Below are positions 1 to 10,042 of a stretch of DNA of 64,000 nucleotides, piece after piece. The stretch's first letter is position 1, and the number at the start of each line of letters is the position of its first letter. The notes beneath the pieces are model-generated. The model did no database searches and was not told the DNA's origin. It saw only the letters and a program-made list of their open reading frames with translations. The position numbers and the translations under genes were made by a program. Source of the DNA: Ziziphus jujuba (lineage: Eukaryota; Streptophyta; Magnoliopsida; Rosales; Rhamnaceae); assembly GCF_031755915.1 (NCBI RefSeq), contig NC_083380.1, positions 30,476,501-30,540,500 of the forward strand. The letters are read 5' to 3'.

Positions 1-2749
1 GGCAGAGCCTCCCCTAAGGGATTTACTTACCACAAATTACCTGCACTGAAAACACACTTCTATAAACATCCCCTTATTCCTCCCACGATACTACAAATTG
101 GTTCCACAAATTGCAGCACTTCAAAAAAAACAACAGCAGCAACCCAGTGCATTAAAAAACAACTACATGTCCAATACAGTATACAGAGCATTATACAACA
201 AATGTGGAATTTATAAAATGACAGATAAAGAAGCAATACAAGACAGAGAGGAAAAAGGGAAGAAAACTTCTTGAACCTTCGGCAAACGAACTGAGACGTT
301 GGGCTCGCCCCGGACAATCAACGTCTCCAACCTGGACCTAGGGGAACGGAATTTAAGAGTGTGAGATGCTAATCATCTCAGTGAGTGACCTTATCTACTA
401 TACAATATAATACCACGGTAATACAGTAGATAGATAATAATTAATTGGAAAAATAATAATTTCTCTCAAAACCCTTACAATTCTCTCAGTTGGAAAGTTC
501 CCCTTTTAAAACATTTTCACAAAACCCTTGTACGTACTTCCCAAAAACCAAGGAACCAAACAAATTAATAAACAACAAATAAACAAATAAATACCCCAAA
601 TATAAATAAACTGCAATAAATTATAATAAATAATTTTAGAACACCTTTGGAGTTTAAAACATTATTTGCAATTTACACCGACAATTACACCTGACGCACC
701 ACACCATATACCGGTGATGCCCTCCGATACCCAGCGTCCCGAGCACCGACTGGCGGGGGGGTTAAAGAGAGAAACCTGCAGTGGTCACTTCGGCGTCCCG
801 ACAGTACCGACCGCTAAAAAAAAACCATCACCCGACCAAGGAGGGGGGCGGCTGTGCGCAACAATAACCTTGCCTGCCCACGGTCCAATGGCAACTCACG
901 GGTGAAGTAATAACCGAACGCTAAACCATATAATAACCGCGTGCTAAACCACGTGTCCATACACCATACACCAGAACACCAATACTGTATGAGTGCGTCT
1001 AAAAATAAACAATAACAACCAACTGTACCGTTTTTAAAAAAAAAAACCACCGTGGGAAGTATACCAAATTTTCACAAAACACCATCCCACATATTTTTAT
1101 TCAATAACCCGGTACGAAACAGCGATAATCAATAAACCACAATTTTCCTCGAAATACGAGATGCAACCATAAAAATACCGCGGGCATAATTTATAAAATT
1201 TAACCAAATATTTTCATAAAATATTTAACCCAATTATGCCCGAGAAATTACATTTGAAACCACGTAAAATTAATACCGAAACATACCTTGCTCATGCATA
1301 ACAAATAAATTAAACCAAAATAAAACCACAATTAAATCACACCACATGAGCATAAATTTAAATACCAATTTAAATACCAAATAAATATAATTAATTGCCC
1401 AAAATAATCTTTGAAGGTGGGTCACTCACCTGGAGCACGCAATTAACCCATGATCCACCACGGGATCAATTCTACGACTCACCGGTGCTCCTAGAACAAA
1501 ATTCACAGACAGTCAAATAAATTAATATTTTAATCGGGTAAATAATACCCGGTACCCGGGAAGCTTAAACGCAAACGTTAACCAAAATGGTAGAATAATA
1601 TACCGAATCGAAGCTCGTGGGACGAGGATCACCAATCCGGTCTCCATCGACCCCAATTCCGCCGGAGGTGGCCGGAATTTGGTCAGAAAGATTCGGCCGG
1701 TTTTCAATCCCTCGTATCTCGCAAACCGCTTCGAATTTTTGAGATTGGAGGCCATTTTTTGATTCAGAGGACCCATAATAGGGGGATAGGAGGCTCAATT
1801 GGGAGTGGGCTGGCCGGAAAACACAAGAAAAGAGGAGAGAGAAAATCCGGCGGCCGGCTGCTTCTCTGGCCCGATCGGCGCGCGTCCGGCGGCGGCTGGC
1901 CGTGAAAATTGGCGGCCAAGCTTGCCTCCTCCTTCCGCACGTCACTGGCCGGTGCTTGTACTGTATAGGTGGCCGGAATTCAAAAACACGGGAGAGAGAG
2001 AGGGACGATCGGGAGAGAAAAAGAAAGGTACTGTGCGTGTGTGTGTGTTTCGGGGAAGAAGAAGGGAAAAAAGAAAAAAAAAAGAAAAAGAAAAAGAAAA
2101 AGAAAGAATTGGTGTTTTCCCACGTGGGGAAAAGAAAAAGAAAAAGAAAAAGAAAAAAAGAAAAGAAAAGGAAAAAGAAAAGAAATAAATAAAATAATTA
2201 AATAATTAAACAAAAATATTATTATTTAAAATAATAATAAAAATAATTTGATTTTACACATGGTTGACATGTGGCATTTCACCATGGTGACACATGGTCA
2301 CCTTCATTGAGTCACACGTGGCACATCGTTATGCGTGTAAAAATAATATTAAAATAATACGGTATTTGAAAAACTCTACAGGTCCATAACTTTCAAACCA
2401 CATGTCCAAATCGGACGTGCCGCTAGTCTACGGACTCGTATCGACGAGCACTTCACAACCATGCATGAGTCAAAACTCAACCTTGCATGAATAAAAAGTC
2501 AACTTCGGCACCCCTTGGACAGTTTGGACCTCAACTTGTTTTGCTCATAACTTTCAAACCGTAGCTCCGTTTTCAACGTGCTACCAGTCTACGAACTCGT
2601 GCCAACGTGTACTTCGTAACGGTACCTCAGTCAACCTAGAATTCCAACCGGGTCAAAAAGTCAACTTTTGACCCCTTTGGTCAACGGTCAACGGTCAACC
2701 TCGGTCAACGTGCAAAATTTTCCGACATGCTTCGGGACGGGGTGTTACA
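1..2749 (-). mobile_element. Large LTR (gypsy-like), truncated by window start
   Basis: This sequence is collinear over nearly its whole length with the 2.88-kb LTR at 57450-60328. Shared landmarks are the GC-rich block around 700-860, the (GAAAAA)n tract at 2070-2185 and the terminal GGTGTTACA at 2741-2749. Read on the minus strand the LTR begins TGTAACACCCCGTCCC. By alignment only about 85-90 bases of the other end lie outside the window. The lysine/glutamate-rich reading frames inside it are low-complexity LTR sequence, not genes. It abuts a gag-protease fragment of the same strand without a convincing polypurine tract, so it is more likely a nested solo LTR than the 3' LTR of that fragment. 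The outer target-site duplicate cannot be tested because the left end is missing. Confidence 0.8.
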
Positions 2750-3390
2750 TTTTGTACCTTAGGAGATGTCTTGGCATGGCTTGGGGCATCCTCACTAGGC
2801 TCTTGGGCAGCAACCAAGTTGATTTGCTCCTCCCTCTCAACTTGTAGTGCCGACAAAACCTTAATCTCTCGCTTGCTAGCTTGTTCTATAGGCACCATGC
2901 ACGTCGTTCTCCCATCCATGATGCATAACTTGTTTGCAAATGGGAGTGGGAAAGCCTTTACTTGGTTGAAGAAGTCCATGTCAAGGACAACCTTGTAGTC
3001 ATCCATGGACACCACCGTTAGGTTCAATTGGCCCTCCCAATCCCCGATGGTGGTTTTCACACTTCTAGCAACTCCTTGGAGCGGCTTCGCGTCGGAATTT
3101 ACCGCCTTTACGAAGCCCTTTTCTTGTGTTGCCTTAATCCCAAGCCTTTCTGTCTCCTCCACCGATAGGAAGTTATGTGAGGCACCCGTGTCCACCAACG
3201 CCTTGGTGGGCACTCCATTGAGTTTTGCCTTCACGAACATTAGGCCACCCTTCTTTGTCTCTTTAGGAGCAGCCTTGATAGCATTCAACAATTGTAAGGA
3301 ACATATACTAGTTCCTTCCTCTTGCTTCTCCTCGTATTGGATGGTCATGGCATTCAAAGCCTTCCTCTTCGGATAATCCCTAACCCAAAG
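2750..3390 (-). pseudogene. Ty3/gypsy gag-protease fragment
   Basis: The minus-strand frame 3465-2695 holds a retropepsin-like aspartic protease: VDTGASHNFLS carries the catalytic DTGA at about residues 92-95, and a second conserved stretch, VVLDMDFF, follows about 70 residues later. The start of the fragment (YPKRKALNAM) looks like the tail of the CCHC zinc knuckle that precedes protease in plant gag-pol proteins, but the knuckle itself is lost. Reverse transcriptase, RNase H and integrase are absent. The frame runs straight into the LTR at 2749, and its last 17 residues are LTR sequence. It is therefore a truncated relic, and its first 25-30 residues are fused to TRIM-derived sequence. Confidence 0.82.
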
Positions 3391-3430
3391 AGGATAATAT
3401 CGGACGCGGGTGGTCTGCGCTGTCACACTA
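3378..3430. repeat. TRIM LTR end fragment
   Basis: The segment with CCCAAAGAGGATAATATC and GGGTGGTCTGCGCTGTCACA matches the terminal 50 bases of the TRIM LTR family present complete at 56433-56828, in the opposite orientation to that copy. It is joined directly to the gag-protease fragment, so the boundary is a chimaeric junction. Only the LTR end is present and no target duplication is visible. Confidence 0.6.
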
Positions 3431-3590
3431 GATACCAAATTTTTTATTAAAATTTTGATAATCAATTACGTGACAGTTTTTTAATAGTGTTAAATTAATA
3501 TTGTCTTATACACATGGGTAGATAAACCATTTAAAAGTTATCAAATTATGGATACCAAAATTTTGATAAAAAAAATTTGATCACTCTAGA
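3430..3590. mobile_element. MITE-like inverted-repeat element, copy 1
   Basis: The two ends are imperfect inverted repeats of about 25 bases built on CAAATTTTTT...ATCAAAATTTTGGTATC. The core (AATCAATTACGTGACAG, TTGTCTTATACACATGG) recurs at 7258-7412. No coding capacity. The family was not recognised; the target duplication is ambiguous because the ends are AT-rich. Confidence 0.6.
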
Positions 3591-3639
3591 TTTATTCTAT
3601 TATATAAAACTTTCCAAATACAAAAAGGCAACCAGCACA

Positions 3640-3835
3640 CTTAGAATGAATGGATTTTAATTTTAATTTACAAAAAACAAAAAACAAATGCCTAATCGGC
3701 TTCTCAGACTTTGAATTAAAATGGATTTTAAATGGGCCAATAATCAAGATATATAGTGTAGATTGGTTAAAAGCCCAACCAAAAAGGTTTTTGACTTTTG
3801 AGTTAGGGGAATTTGGTCCTTTGCCTCCATAGGTA
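3640..3835. repeat. Dispersed repeat copy 1, uninterrupted
   Basis: This segment, starting near AGAATGAATGGATTTTAATT and running through CCTAATCGGCTTCTC and AAAGCCCAACCAAAAAGG, is paralogous to 7425-7580 plus 7865-7900. Together with the MITE upstream it forms a duplicated unit of about 400 bases. Here the sequence is continuous, which makes it the empty-site reference for the 278-bp LTR-like insertion in copy 2. No gene is seen. Confidence 0.7.
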
Positions 3836-3916
3836 AGGCCTTCACGAAATATGCCCCTTCCTTTCCCATATTTTTTGTTTTACCCTCTCATTTTTTAATA
3901 TTTCTAAAACACCCTT

Positions 3917-4425
3917 ATGTTAAAACCCAGCTTTTCTTTTAATATTTCACCACATCTCTGCAATTTTCTTTCCTCTGTCAAAACCTAGCTTTTTTTTTTC
4001 TTTTTTTTTTCTTCCTTTCTTTCATCTTTTGCTCACTTCCTTTTATTTTTTATTTTTTTTCCTTTTTTTCCACCACCTCTCTGCAATTTTTTGTGCCCTG
4101 TCAAAACCCAGCTTTTTTTTTTTCCTTCCTTTCTTTCGTCTTTTGCTCACTTCCTTTTATTTTTTATTTTTTTCCTTTCTTTGCCACACCTCTCTGCAAT
4201 TTTTTGTCCCCTGTCAAAACCTGATTTTTTTTTTCTTCCTTTCTTTCGTCTTTTGCTCACTTCCTTTTCTTTTTTATTTCTTTTTACTTTCTTTTCCACC
4301 ACCTCTCTGCAAATTTTTTTCCCCTGTCAAAACCCAGTTTTTTTTTTTTTTTCCTTCCTTTCTTTTGTCTTTTCCTCTCTTCCTTTTTATGTTTTATTTT
4401 ATTTTTTTTCCCTTTCTGTTCCGAG
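3917..4425. repeat. Pyrimidine-rich tandem array, about 113-123-bp period
   Basis: The motif CTGTCAAAACC recurs at about 3976, 4099, 4212 and 4325. Each copy is followed by a T-run, TTCCTTCCTTTCTTTCGTC, TTTTGCTCACTTCCTTTT and CACCTCTCTGCAA. That gives four units of 123, 113 and 113 bases plus a partial unit near 3917. The array is almost pure C/T on the plus strand. Long frames across it are low-complexity artefacts. Confidence 0.85.
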
Positions 4426-4623
4426 CCAGCCATTAATCAAATGATGGAAGGTCTTATTTGTATGCAGAAAGCTACAAAGGCAGTGCTAATACAGGAAAAA
4501 CTCAATCAGCAAGTTATACATTTGGAATGCAAAGGAAGGACAAGAAAGAGTTACAGTATGATTTGAAGGACCTACAGATATTGAAAAGTTCAACTTTTTT
4601 TTTTTTTTGGGGGTTAAGAATTC

Positions 4624-4791
4624 AATTTCTTATTTGTTTAGGTCGGATAAGATTATGTGGAAGTGAAATATTAGTTTGGAATTTGCTCATTTTAATGCAA
4701 AAAGAGCAATTTCTTGTTAGTTTAGGTTGGATAAGATTGTGTGGAAGTGAAATATTAGTTTGGAATTTGCCCTTTTTGCAAAAGATGAAGA
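4624..4791. repeat. Direct tandem duplication, 84-bp period
   Basis: Two adjacent copies of a segment containing GATAAGATT.TGTGGAAGTG and AATATTAGTTTGGAATTTGC start at 4624 and 4708. The second is slightly diverged. It lies in the inferred intron of the Deg2-like pseudogene. Confidence 0.8.
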
Positions 4792-5530
4792 TAATTTAGT
4801 CAAGCTCAAGCTATTTTGTGGTGCCATAAAGGAGGTAGGAAGTAGCACGTGTTTTAAGATGGTTTAATTATGAAAAAACAAGAAAAATGAAAGGCAATGT
4901 TTGAATTGGAAGGTACTGAATGAGTGCCATTAAATTTTTCCCCCTTCTTAGTATGATTTCAGGTTAAGGTGAAGAGAAAGGGAGATGATACCAAATATGT
5001 TGCCAAGGTATATCTCTATCATAATTATTTGTGTTATCTCAATATGTTCTTGCTGCCCCTCATAGGTCTGAGATGGCTTCCTTTATCTTCTTGAAGTAGT
5101 TGAACAACCAAAAATTATGTTCTTTGATGTATACTCTTTAGCATTTGAGCACTCAGAGTCACAAACCATATGTGGGACAAGTGTAACAAGAATGAGCGTC
5201 GTGAGATGTGAATGAAACTGTCGACAGGCATTAATGGGGTAGTTGGACTTTTTTTTTTTTGGGTTAAGTGGGATAGTTGGAGTTATTTCATAGTATTAGC
5301 AGGTTGTAGATATTGGGAAATGAAAAACAAGGGCTTGATGTTATGGCCTCTTTGAATTTCAATTTGCATTTCACATTTCCAAAACAATTTGTGAGATTCT
5401 TATTATGATATCAGTCTTTAAATTTTGGTGAGATTTTCTGAGGTGGTTTCTTTAAATTGGTACCTTACTTCTTTCCTTTGAACATTAATAAAGTCTTGAA
5501 ACTTATACTCCTTTCAGTGATTGAATTGCA

Positions 5531-5678
5531 TATAACAGCCCAGTCTACCCACATGCGATATTGTCCGCTTTGAGCTCAGCCCGCACGGTTTTGTCAAAAC
5601 GCATCACAAGGGAAAGTTATCCATACCCTCTTTTAAGGCATGCTTCATTTCCCTTTCCAACCGATGTAAGATCTCACA
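5531..5678 (-). mobile_element. TRIM solo LTR with perfect 5-bp TSD
   Basis: The 148-bp segment is one LTR of the TRIM family seen complete at 56433-56828. On the minus strand it starts TGTGAGATCTTACATCGG and ends GGGCTGTTATA. It is flanked by TTGCA at 5526-5530 and TTGCA at 5679-5683, a 5-bp target duplication typical of LTR elements. The insertion lies in the intron before the last recognised exon of the Deg2-like pseudogene, and the right-hand TSD forms the -6 to -2 positions of the acceptor TTGCAG. Confidence 0.88.
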
Positions 5679-5793
5679 TTGCAGGTTTTAGCCAGAGACG
5701 TTGATTGTGATAGCTTTGCTATCAGTAGAAAGCAAGGAATTTTGGAAAGAAACTGAACCTCTCTATTTAGGACATTTGCCACGTCTTCAGGTT

Positions 5794-7257
5794 TAAATTG
5801 CTATCTTTCTTTGGTGGAATCTGTTGTTTGTTCTATGCAATGTGTATGGATTTTGTCCTTTCGCATTATCCCTTTCATCTCTATGCAGAAGCTCAAATCT
5901 GTTATATAAGGAACTAACAAATCATCATAGATGATCTTTTTGATGCCTTGGTTGAATTGTTGTAGCTTGTTGACTAATAACAAAGATAAATTGCCAAAGG
6001 CATAAAAAGCTATAGGTGATTTAGTATCCTTAACTTCTGGATCATGATGTCATTTCTTGATTCATATCTGATTTCAAATCTATTAATATTTGTATATGAC
6101 TAACGTAATGTCATCATATTGAATTGAATTCCTCCATATTTGATAAAAAGCAAACAAAAATATTGAAAATAGGTCTTTTTCCTCCAGCCCAAAAATCATC
6201 AAATATGGATAAAATCTCCAAAATATGTTTTATCCAAAATTAAAATTACGATGAGAAATATGTTTACTGCCTTTCCTTTTTAAACAAGGAATTGAAAAGC
6301 TATAACCAAAAAAATATCTTTTCATCTTTGATTTAATTTATTCCTGATTTCCTCAAAATCCGGTTACAAAAGAGATTAAAAAAGAAAAGAGTGAAAAAAA
6401 AAGGGAATGAAAGAAAAATGATTTATGGCAGAAAACAAAATTGGAAAAGCCAAAAAAATAAATTAAAAAAGCAGAAACGTAAATAGCCAAAGGAAAAGAA
6501 AAAGATAGTACAAGGCAAGGAGACCCACGCCTTTAATAATAAAGTTCAAGTTTGATAAAAACCAAACTCATGGAAAGTTGAATTGCTATCTAATAGCAAA
6601 AGAGGTGGTAAATCTTGAAATCAGCAAAGAGGGAAAAAAAAAAAAAACCATAAATATTTGAGCCCATAAAAGATGGTTCCAATTAATTTGCTTTGCATTT
6701 CCCATTAGTGCAATTTTTCTATTCCAAATCTTTTTCCTTTGACATCCAATCGAAAAAGGATAATAAAATCAAAATCTAAGAAAATATCTAAGGCATGGAA
6801 GTTTGTAAAATACCCTTATCCAAATGATTTCTTCTTAAAAAAAAAAAAAAAAGATTAAATTAAAACAAAATATTATGGCTTGATTTTACTCTTTCTATAA
6901 TTGGATCACACTGGGTCCCATTTAAAACAAATGCGTTATAGGCAAATAAATTATTTTTTTTATTAAGAGTCTTTTTGGTAGAATTTCCTTTTTTTTTTTC
7001 TAAAAGTTCCATTTATTAATCAAAATCTTAATTGTAAAAGAAAAAACGAAAATATTTGGCAAAAGTTAACAAATATTTACTAACAAAGAACAAGTTTTTT
7101 AAAATTATTTTAGAAAAATTTAAATTTTGAACTTTTTAAAAAAAAAATTTAGTTCAATAAATATTTAATGCATTGTTTTATTTACAATCAAATATTTTTT
7201 TATTTTTTAATAAAAAGTTTATTTTAAAAAGATATATTATATAGAGTAATGCTACAG
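5794..7257. other. AT-rich intergenic DNA
   Basis: The stretch contains poly(A)/poly(T) runs (6633, 6838, 6985) and short frames without recognisable domains. I see no exon structure, RNA gene or repeat ends that I can support. Confidence 0.6.
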
Positions 7258-7412
7258 GAGCTAAATTTTTTTATTAAAATTTTGATAACCAATTACGTGG
7301 TATTTTTTAATGATGTTAAATTGATATTGTCTTATACATATAGATAGATAAATTATTTAAAAGTTATCAAATTATAAATACTAAAATTTTGATAAAAAAA
7401 ATTTAATCAAGA
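7258..7412. mobile_element. MITE-like inverted-repeat element, copy 2
   Basis: This is the second copy of the element at 3430-3590, with the same internal blocks (CAATTACGTGG, TTGTCTTATACATAT) and the same A/T-rich inverted ends. It is followed by the same neighbouring sequence as copy 1, so the two were duplicated together. Confidence 0.6.
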
Positions 7413-7424
7413 TAGCCAAATACT

Positions 7425-7900
7425 TAGAATGAATGGATTTTAATTTTAATTTTAATTTTAATTTAGAAAAAACAAAAAATAAATGCCTAATCGGCTTCTC
7501 GAACTTTGAATTAAAATGGATTTTAAATGGGCCAATAATCAAGATACATGGTGTACATTAGTTAAAAGCTCAACCAAAAAGTGTCAGGACCGGTCCAAAA
7601 TTCCTCATGAGAACCCTTGGATAGTTTTGACCTCAACTTGTTTTGCTCATAACTTTCAATCTGTAGTTCTGTTTTTGACGTGCTACTAGTCTATGAACTC
7701 GTGACGACGTGTAATTTTTAACGGTACCTCGATCAATGTGAAATTCCATCAAGAGCAAAAAATCAACATTTGATCCCTTCTCGGTCAACGACGGTCAAAC
7801 CCTATCAATCTTGGTCAAATTTGAGAAATTTTCGATGTACTTCGGGACGGGGTATTACAAAAAGACTTTTAACTTTTAAGTTAACTCAATTGTATGGACC
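7425..7900. repeat. Dispersed repeat copy 2, interrupted
   Basis: Sequence from GAATGAATGGATTTTAATT to AAAGCTCAACCAAAAAG (7581) matches 3640-3790, and GACTTTTAACTTTTAAGTTA after 7864 matches the continuation at 3795. The break is filled by the 278-bp LTR-like insertion at 7582-7859. Confidence 0.75.
7582..7859 (-). mobile_element. 278-bp miniature LTR with perfect 5-bp TSD
   Basis: Starts TGTCAGGACCGGTCC and ends GGGACGGGGTATTACA, the same ends as the 2.88-kb LTR at 57450-60328. It is flanked by AAAAG at 7577-7581 and AAAAG at 7860-7864. Its first 40 bases match the left end of the long LTR. The rest matches the right-hand 240 bases (about 60084-60328: ACCTCAACTTGTTTTGCTC, GTGCTACTAGTCTA). 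It therefore looks like the long LTR lacking about 2.6 kb of middle. No coding sequence, PBS or PPT is present. Confidence 0.88.
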
Positions 7901-9300
7901 CCGGATTTTAATAAAACAACTGTAAGTTAAATTGTCTACTACAAACCAAGGAACCTACCAAAGACAAATCAAATGAGTTTCAAATTAAGGGTACATAATT
8001 TTTATTATCTAGACCTATTTAAGTTTAAAGCCTAGTGATTGTTAAAATGCAAATTAATTTATAGCCTAAACAATTAGTCGTTAGGGTTATCAATTCAAAA
8101 CAAATAATCCAATTAAATTAGTTTATTGGATCACAAATAAAGATTCTGTCTAACAAATTAAATAGACATTTTAATTTAAAATTTATTGGTTTTTAACGTA
8201 TCAAAATAAAAGGTTGCCAATTAAATCAAATGTCAAATAAAAATATCCAATTAATTTTAAAAAATATCAATTGTCAAATATTTTAATAGTACAATAAAAT
8301 TAAAAGGATTATTAAATTTAAATAACAATGTAAAAAGGGCTTTTAAATTAATTGTCGCATCAAATAAATGACTACTAAAAATCCTACCTGAATAAAAGGA
8401 TAATTGCTTTCAAATATCAAACTATAAATTTATTACTTGACATATAACTCAACCAAATTAAGAGTTGTTAAATAATAAGATCAATAAACTAAAATTGTTT
8501 GACTATTTTTACAAAGTCAAGAGTGGCCAGACAAGTACTGAAAGAAGATGTTTGCATGTGATTATGATTTATGAGGGGTGTCAACCTAATTTAGATGTCT
8601 TTTTATTCTCATGATGCATAAGTCTTTTAGTTTAAAATTTAATAAAATTATTTTTTCAAATTTTCCAAATCAAATAACCTAAGCATATATATTTGGACTA
8701 TAAGATTAATCAAATTCCAAAATTCTATGAAGTCACCAAAATTCTTTTCAATAAACTACAGTCGATTGGATTCCATAAAGGATACGTACGCAAACTAGTC
8801 CAATGCTAGGCGTAATTCAAATTTCAAATAAATCATCCACTTTTCAAATTTTCAAGTTTTCAAATTAAACCCAGATTTGCCAAATAAGCAACAAAATCTT
8901 TTTTAGAACTACAAATGGCTTGTTCCCTTTAAAAATGGTATGTAGCAACTTAGCAATTCTTACCGAATGTAGCTGCAAAATTATTTTCCAAACCATTTTA
9001 TCCTAAGACATAATTGGAATCAAAGAATATTCCCTTATATCAAATGATTATAATTAAGGTTTATACAATCTTGAATGAGTCAAACCATGATTTAGTTAAC
9101 CTTTTTGCCTTTAATAGGATATAGGTGAAACATTGATTTGTGAATGTTAAATTTTTCATAATCATGAATAACTAAAAACTTTGAGAAAGCTAAAGTTTTC
9201 TCTAAATTTTTTAATTTCTTTTTCTTTTTTAAAAAATTGCTTTGAATAAATATAATGAACATAGAGGGATGTTTCTTGATTCAAACCTGATCAAACTTAA
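7901..9300. other. AT-rich intergenic DNA
   Basis: Very AT-rich with frequent AAATTAA and CAAATA words. No long frame, splice-bounded exon or terminal repeat is recognisable. Confidence 0.55.
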
Positions 9301-10042
9301 AAATGAAGGTTAACACCAGTGTTAATAGTCATTGTCATCTAAGGCCCCATTTGAAAGTGTTACAGTTGAGAAGGAAACTAATTTTCAAGATTTAGTTTTC
9401 TAAAAATTAGTTTCCCAAAAAATTATTTTTCTCTTATTATATTTTATGAATAATAGGAAAGTTTGGATTTATTAGTAATTAAATTTAATATTATATAAAA
9501 AATTAAGTAAGAGAATTTATTTTAAAAAAATTTCAAAATTATTTTCTTTAAAATGCTTAAAATGATATCTTCATAAATGGGAATAATTTTTCTCTATATT
9601 TTCTTACATTGATAGGAATCTAATTATCTGAATTCACACTTTTTCATTTTATAATAAATATCAAAACCAAATAAAATTATTTTTTCTAAAAAAAAAAAAA
9701 AAAAGATTCACATTAATTTTACTGTTATCCAGGCAAATCATAATGGTCTCTAGGGGCAAAGTAAATATTAAAAGGACGCCCTCAAATTTGTACTTCTTGT
9801 ACATATATGCCTATATTTTTATGGAAATTACTTACCACTTTAAGCCATACTAATAAAAGGGAAAACTACTCTGATTAGGGTTTATATATTGTAATATTTT
9901 TTGTTTATCTTTTTAAAAGATAACACATCCAGAAAAAAAAAATTTAATAATAATAATAAAAGTACTTGTTATAAGGATTTCCAGCTGATCTGCCCAACAC
10001 AAACATCTTTGATTCTCCCCCCCAAAAAAAAAAAAAAAAAAA

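Larger units (their letters stand above)
4455..5793 (+). pseudogene. DEGP2-type (chloroplast Deg) protease pseudogene fragment
   Basis: Three exon-like blocks resemble the N-terminal part of plant Deg2 serine proteases. Block 1 (about 4459-4580) encodes a hydrophilic stretch with FGMQRKDKKE. Block 2 (4963-5007) encodes VKVKRKGDDTKYVAK, preceded by TTTCAG and followed by GTATAT. Block 3 (5685-5790) encodes VLARDVDCD and then, in another frame, LSVESKEFWKETEPLYLG, ending CAG before GTTTA. The change of frame inside block 3 (GATAGCTTTGCT) needs two missing bases, so the copy cannot encode a working enzyme. The catalytic serine block was not found downstream, and an 84-bp tandem duplication disrupts the sequence after block 1. 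Family assignment rests on remembered Deg2 motifs and is good but not certain. A TRIM solo LTR sits in the intron before block 3. Confidence 0.68.

Noticed and set aside
1799..2205. Lys/Glu-rich open frames
   Set aside because: They read across a (GAAAAA)n tract within the LTR. A similar tract lies in the other LTR copy at about 59600-59750, with different frames, so this is low complexity.
2695..3465. Host aspartic protease gene
   Set aside because: DTGA context and the adjoining zinc-knuckle tail fit gypsy gag-pol, and the frame ends inside an LTR.
4029..4444. Phe/Leu-rich frames that look like membrane proteins
   Set aside because: They are translations of a C/T tandem array; each frame gives a similar F/L/S-rich product.
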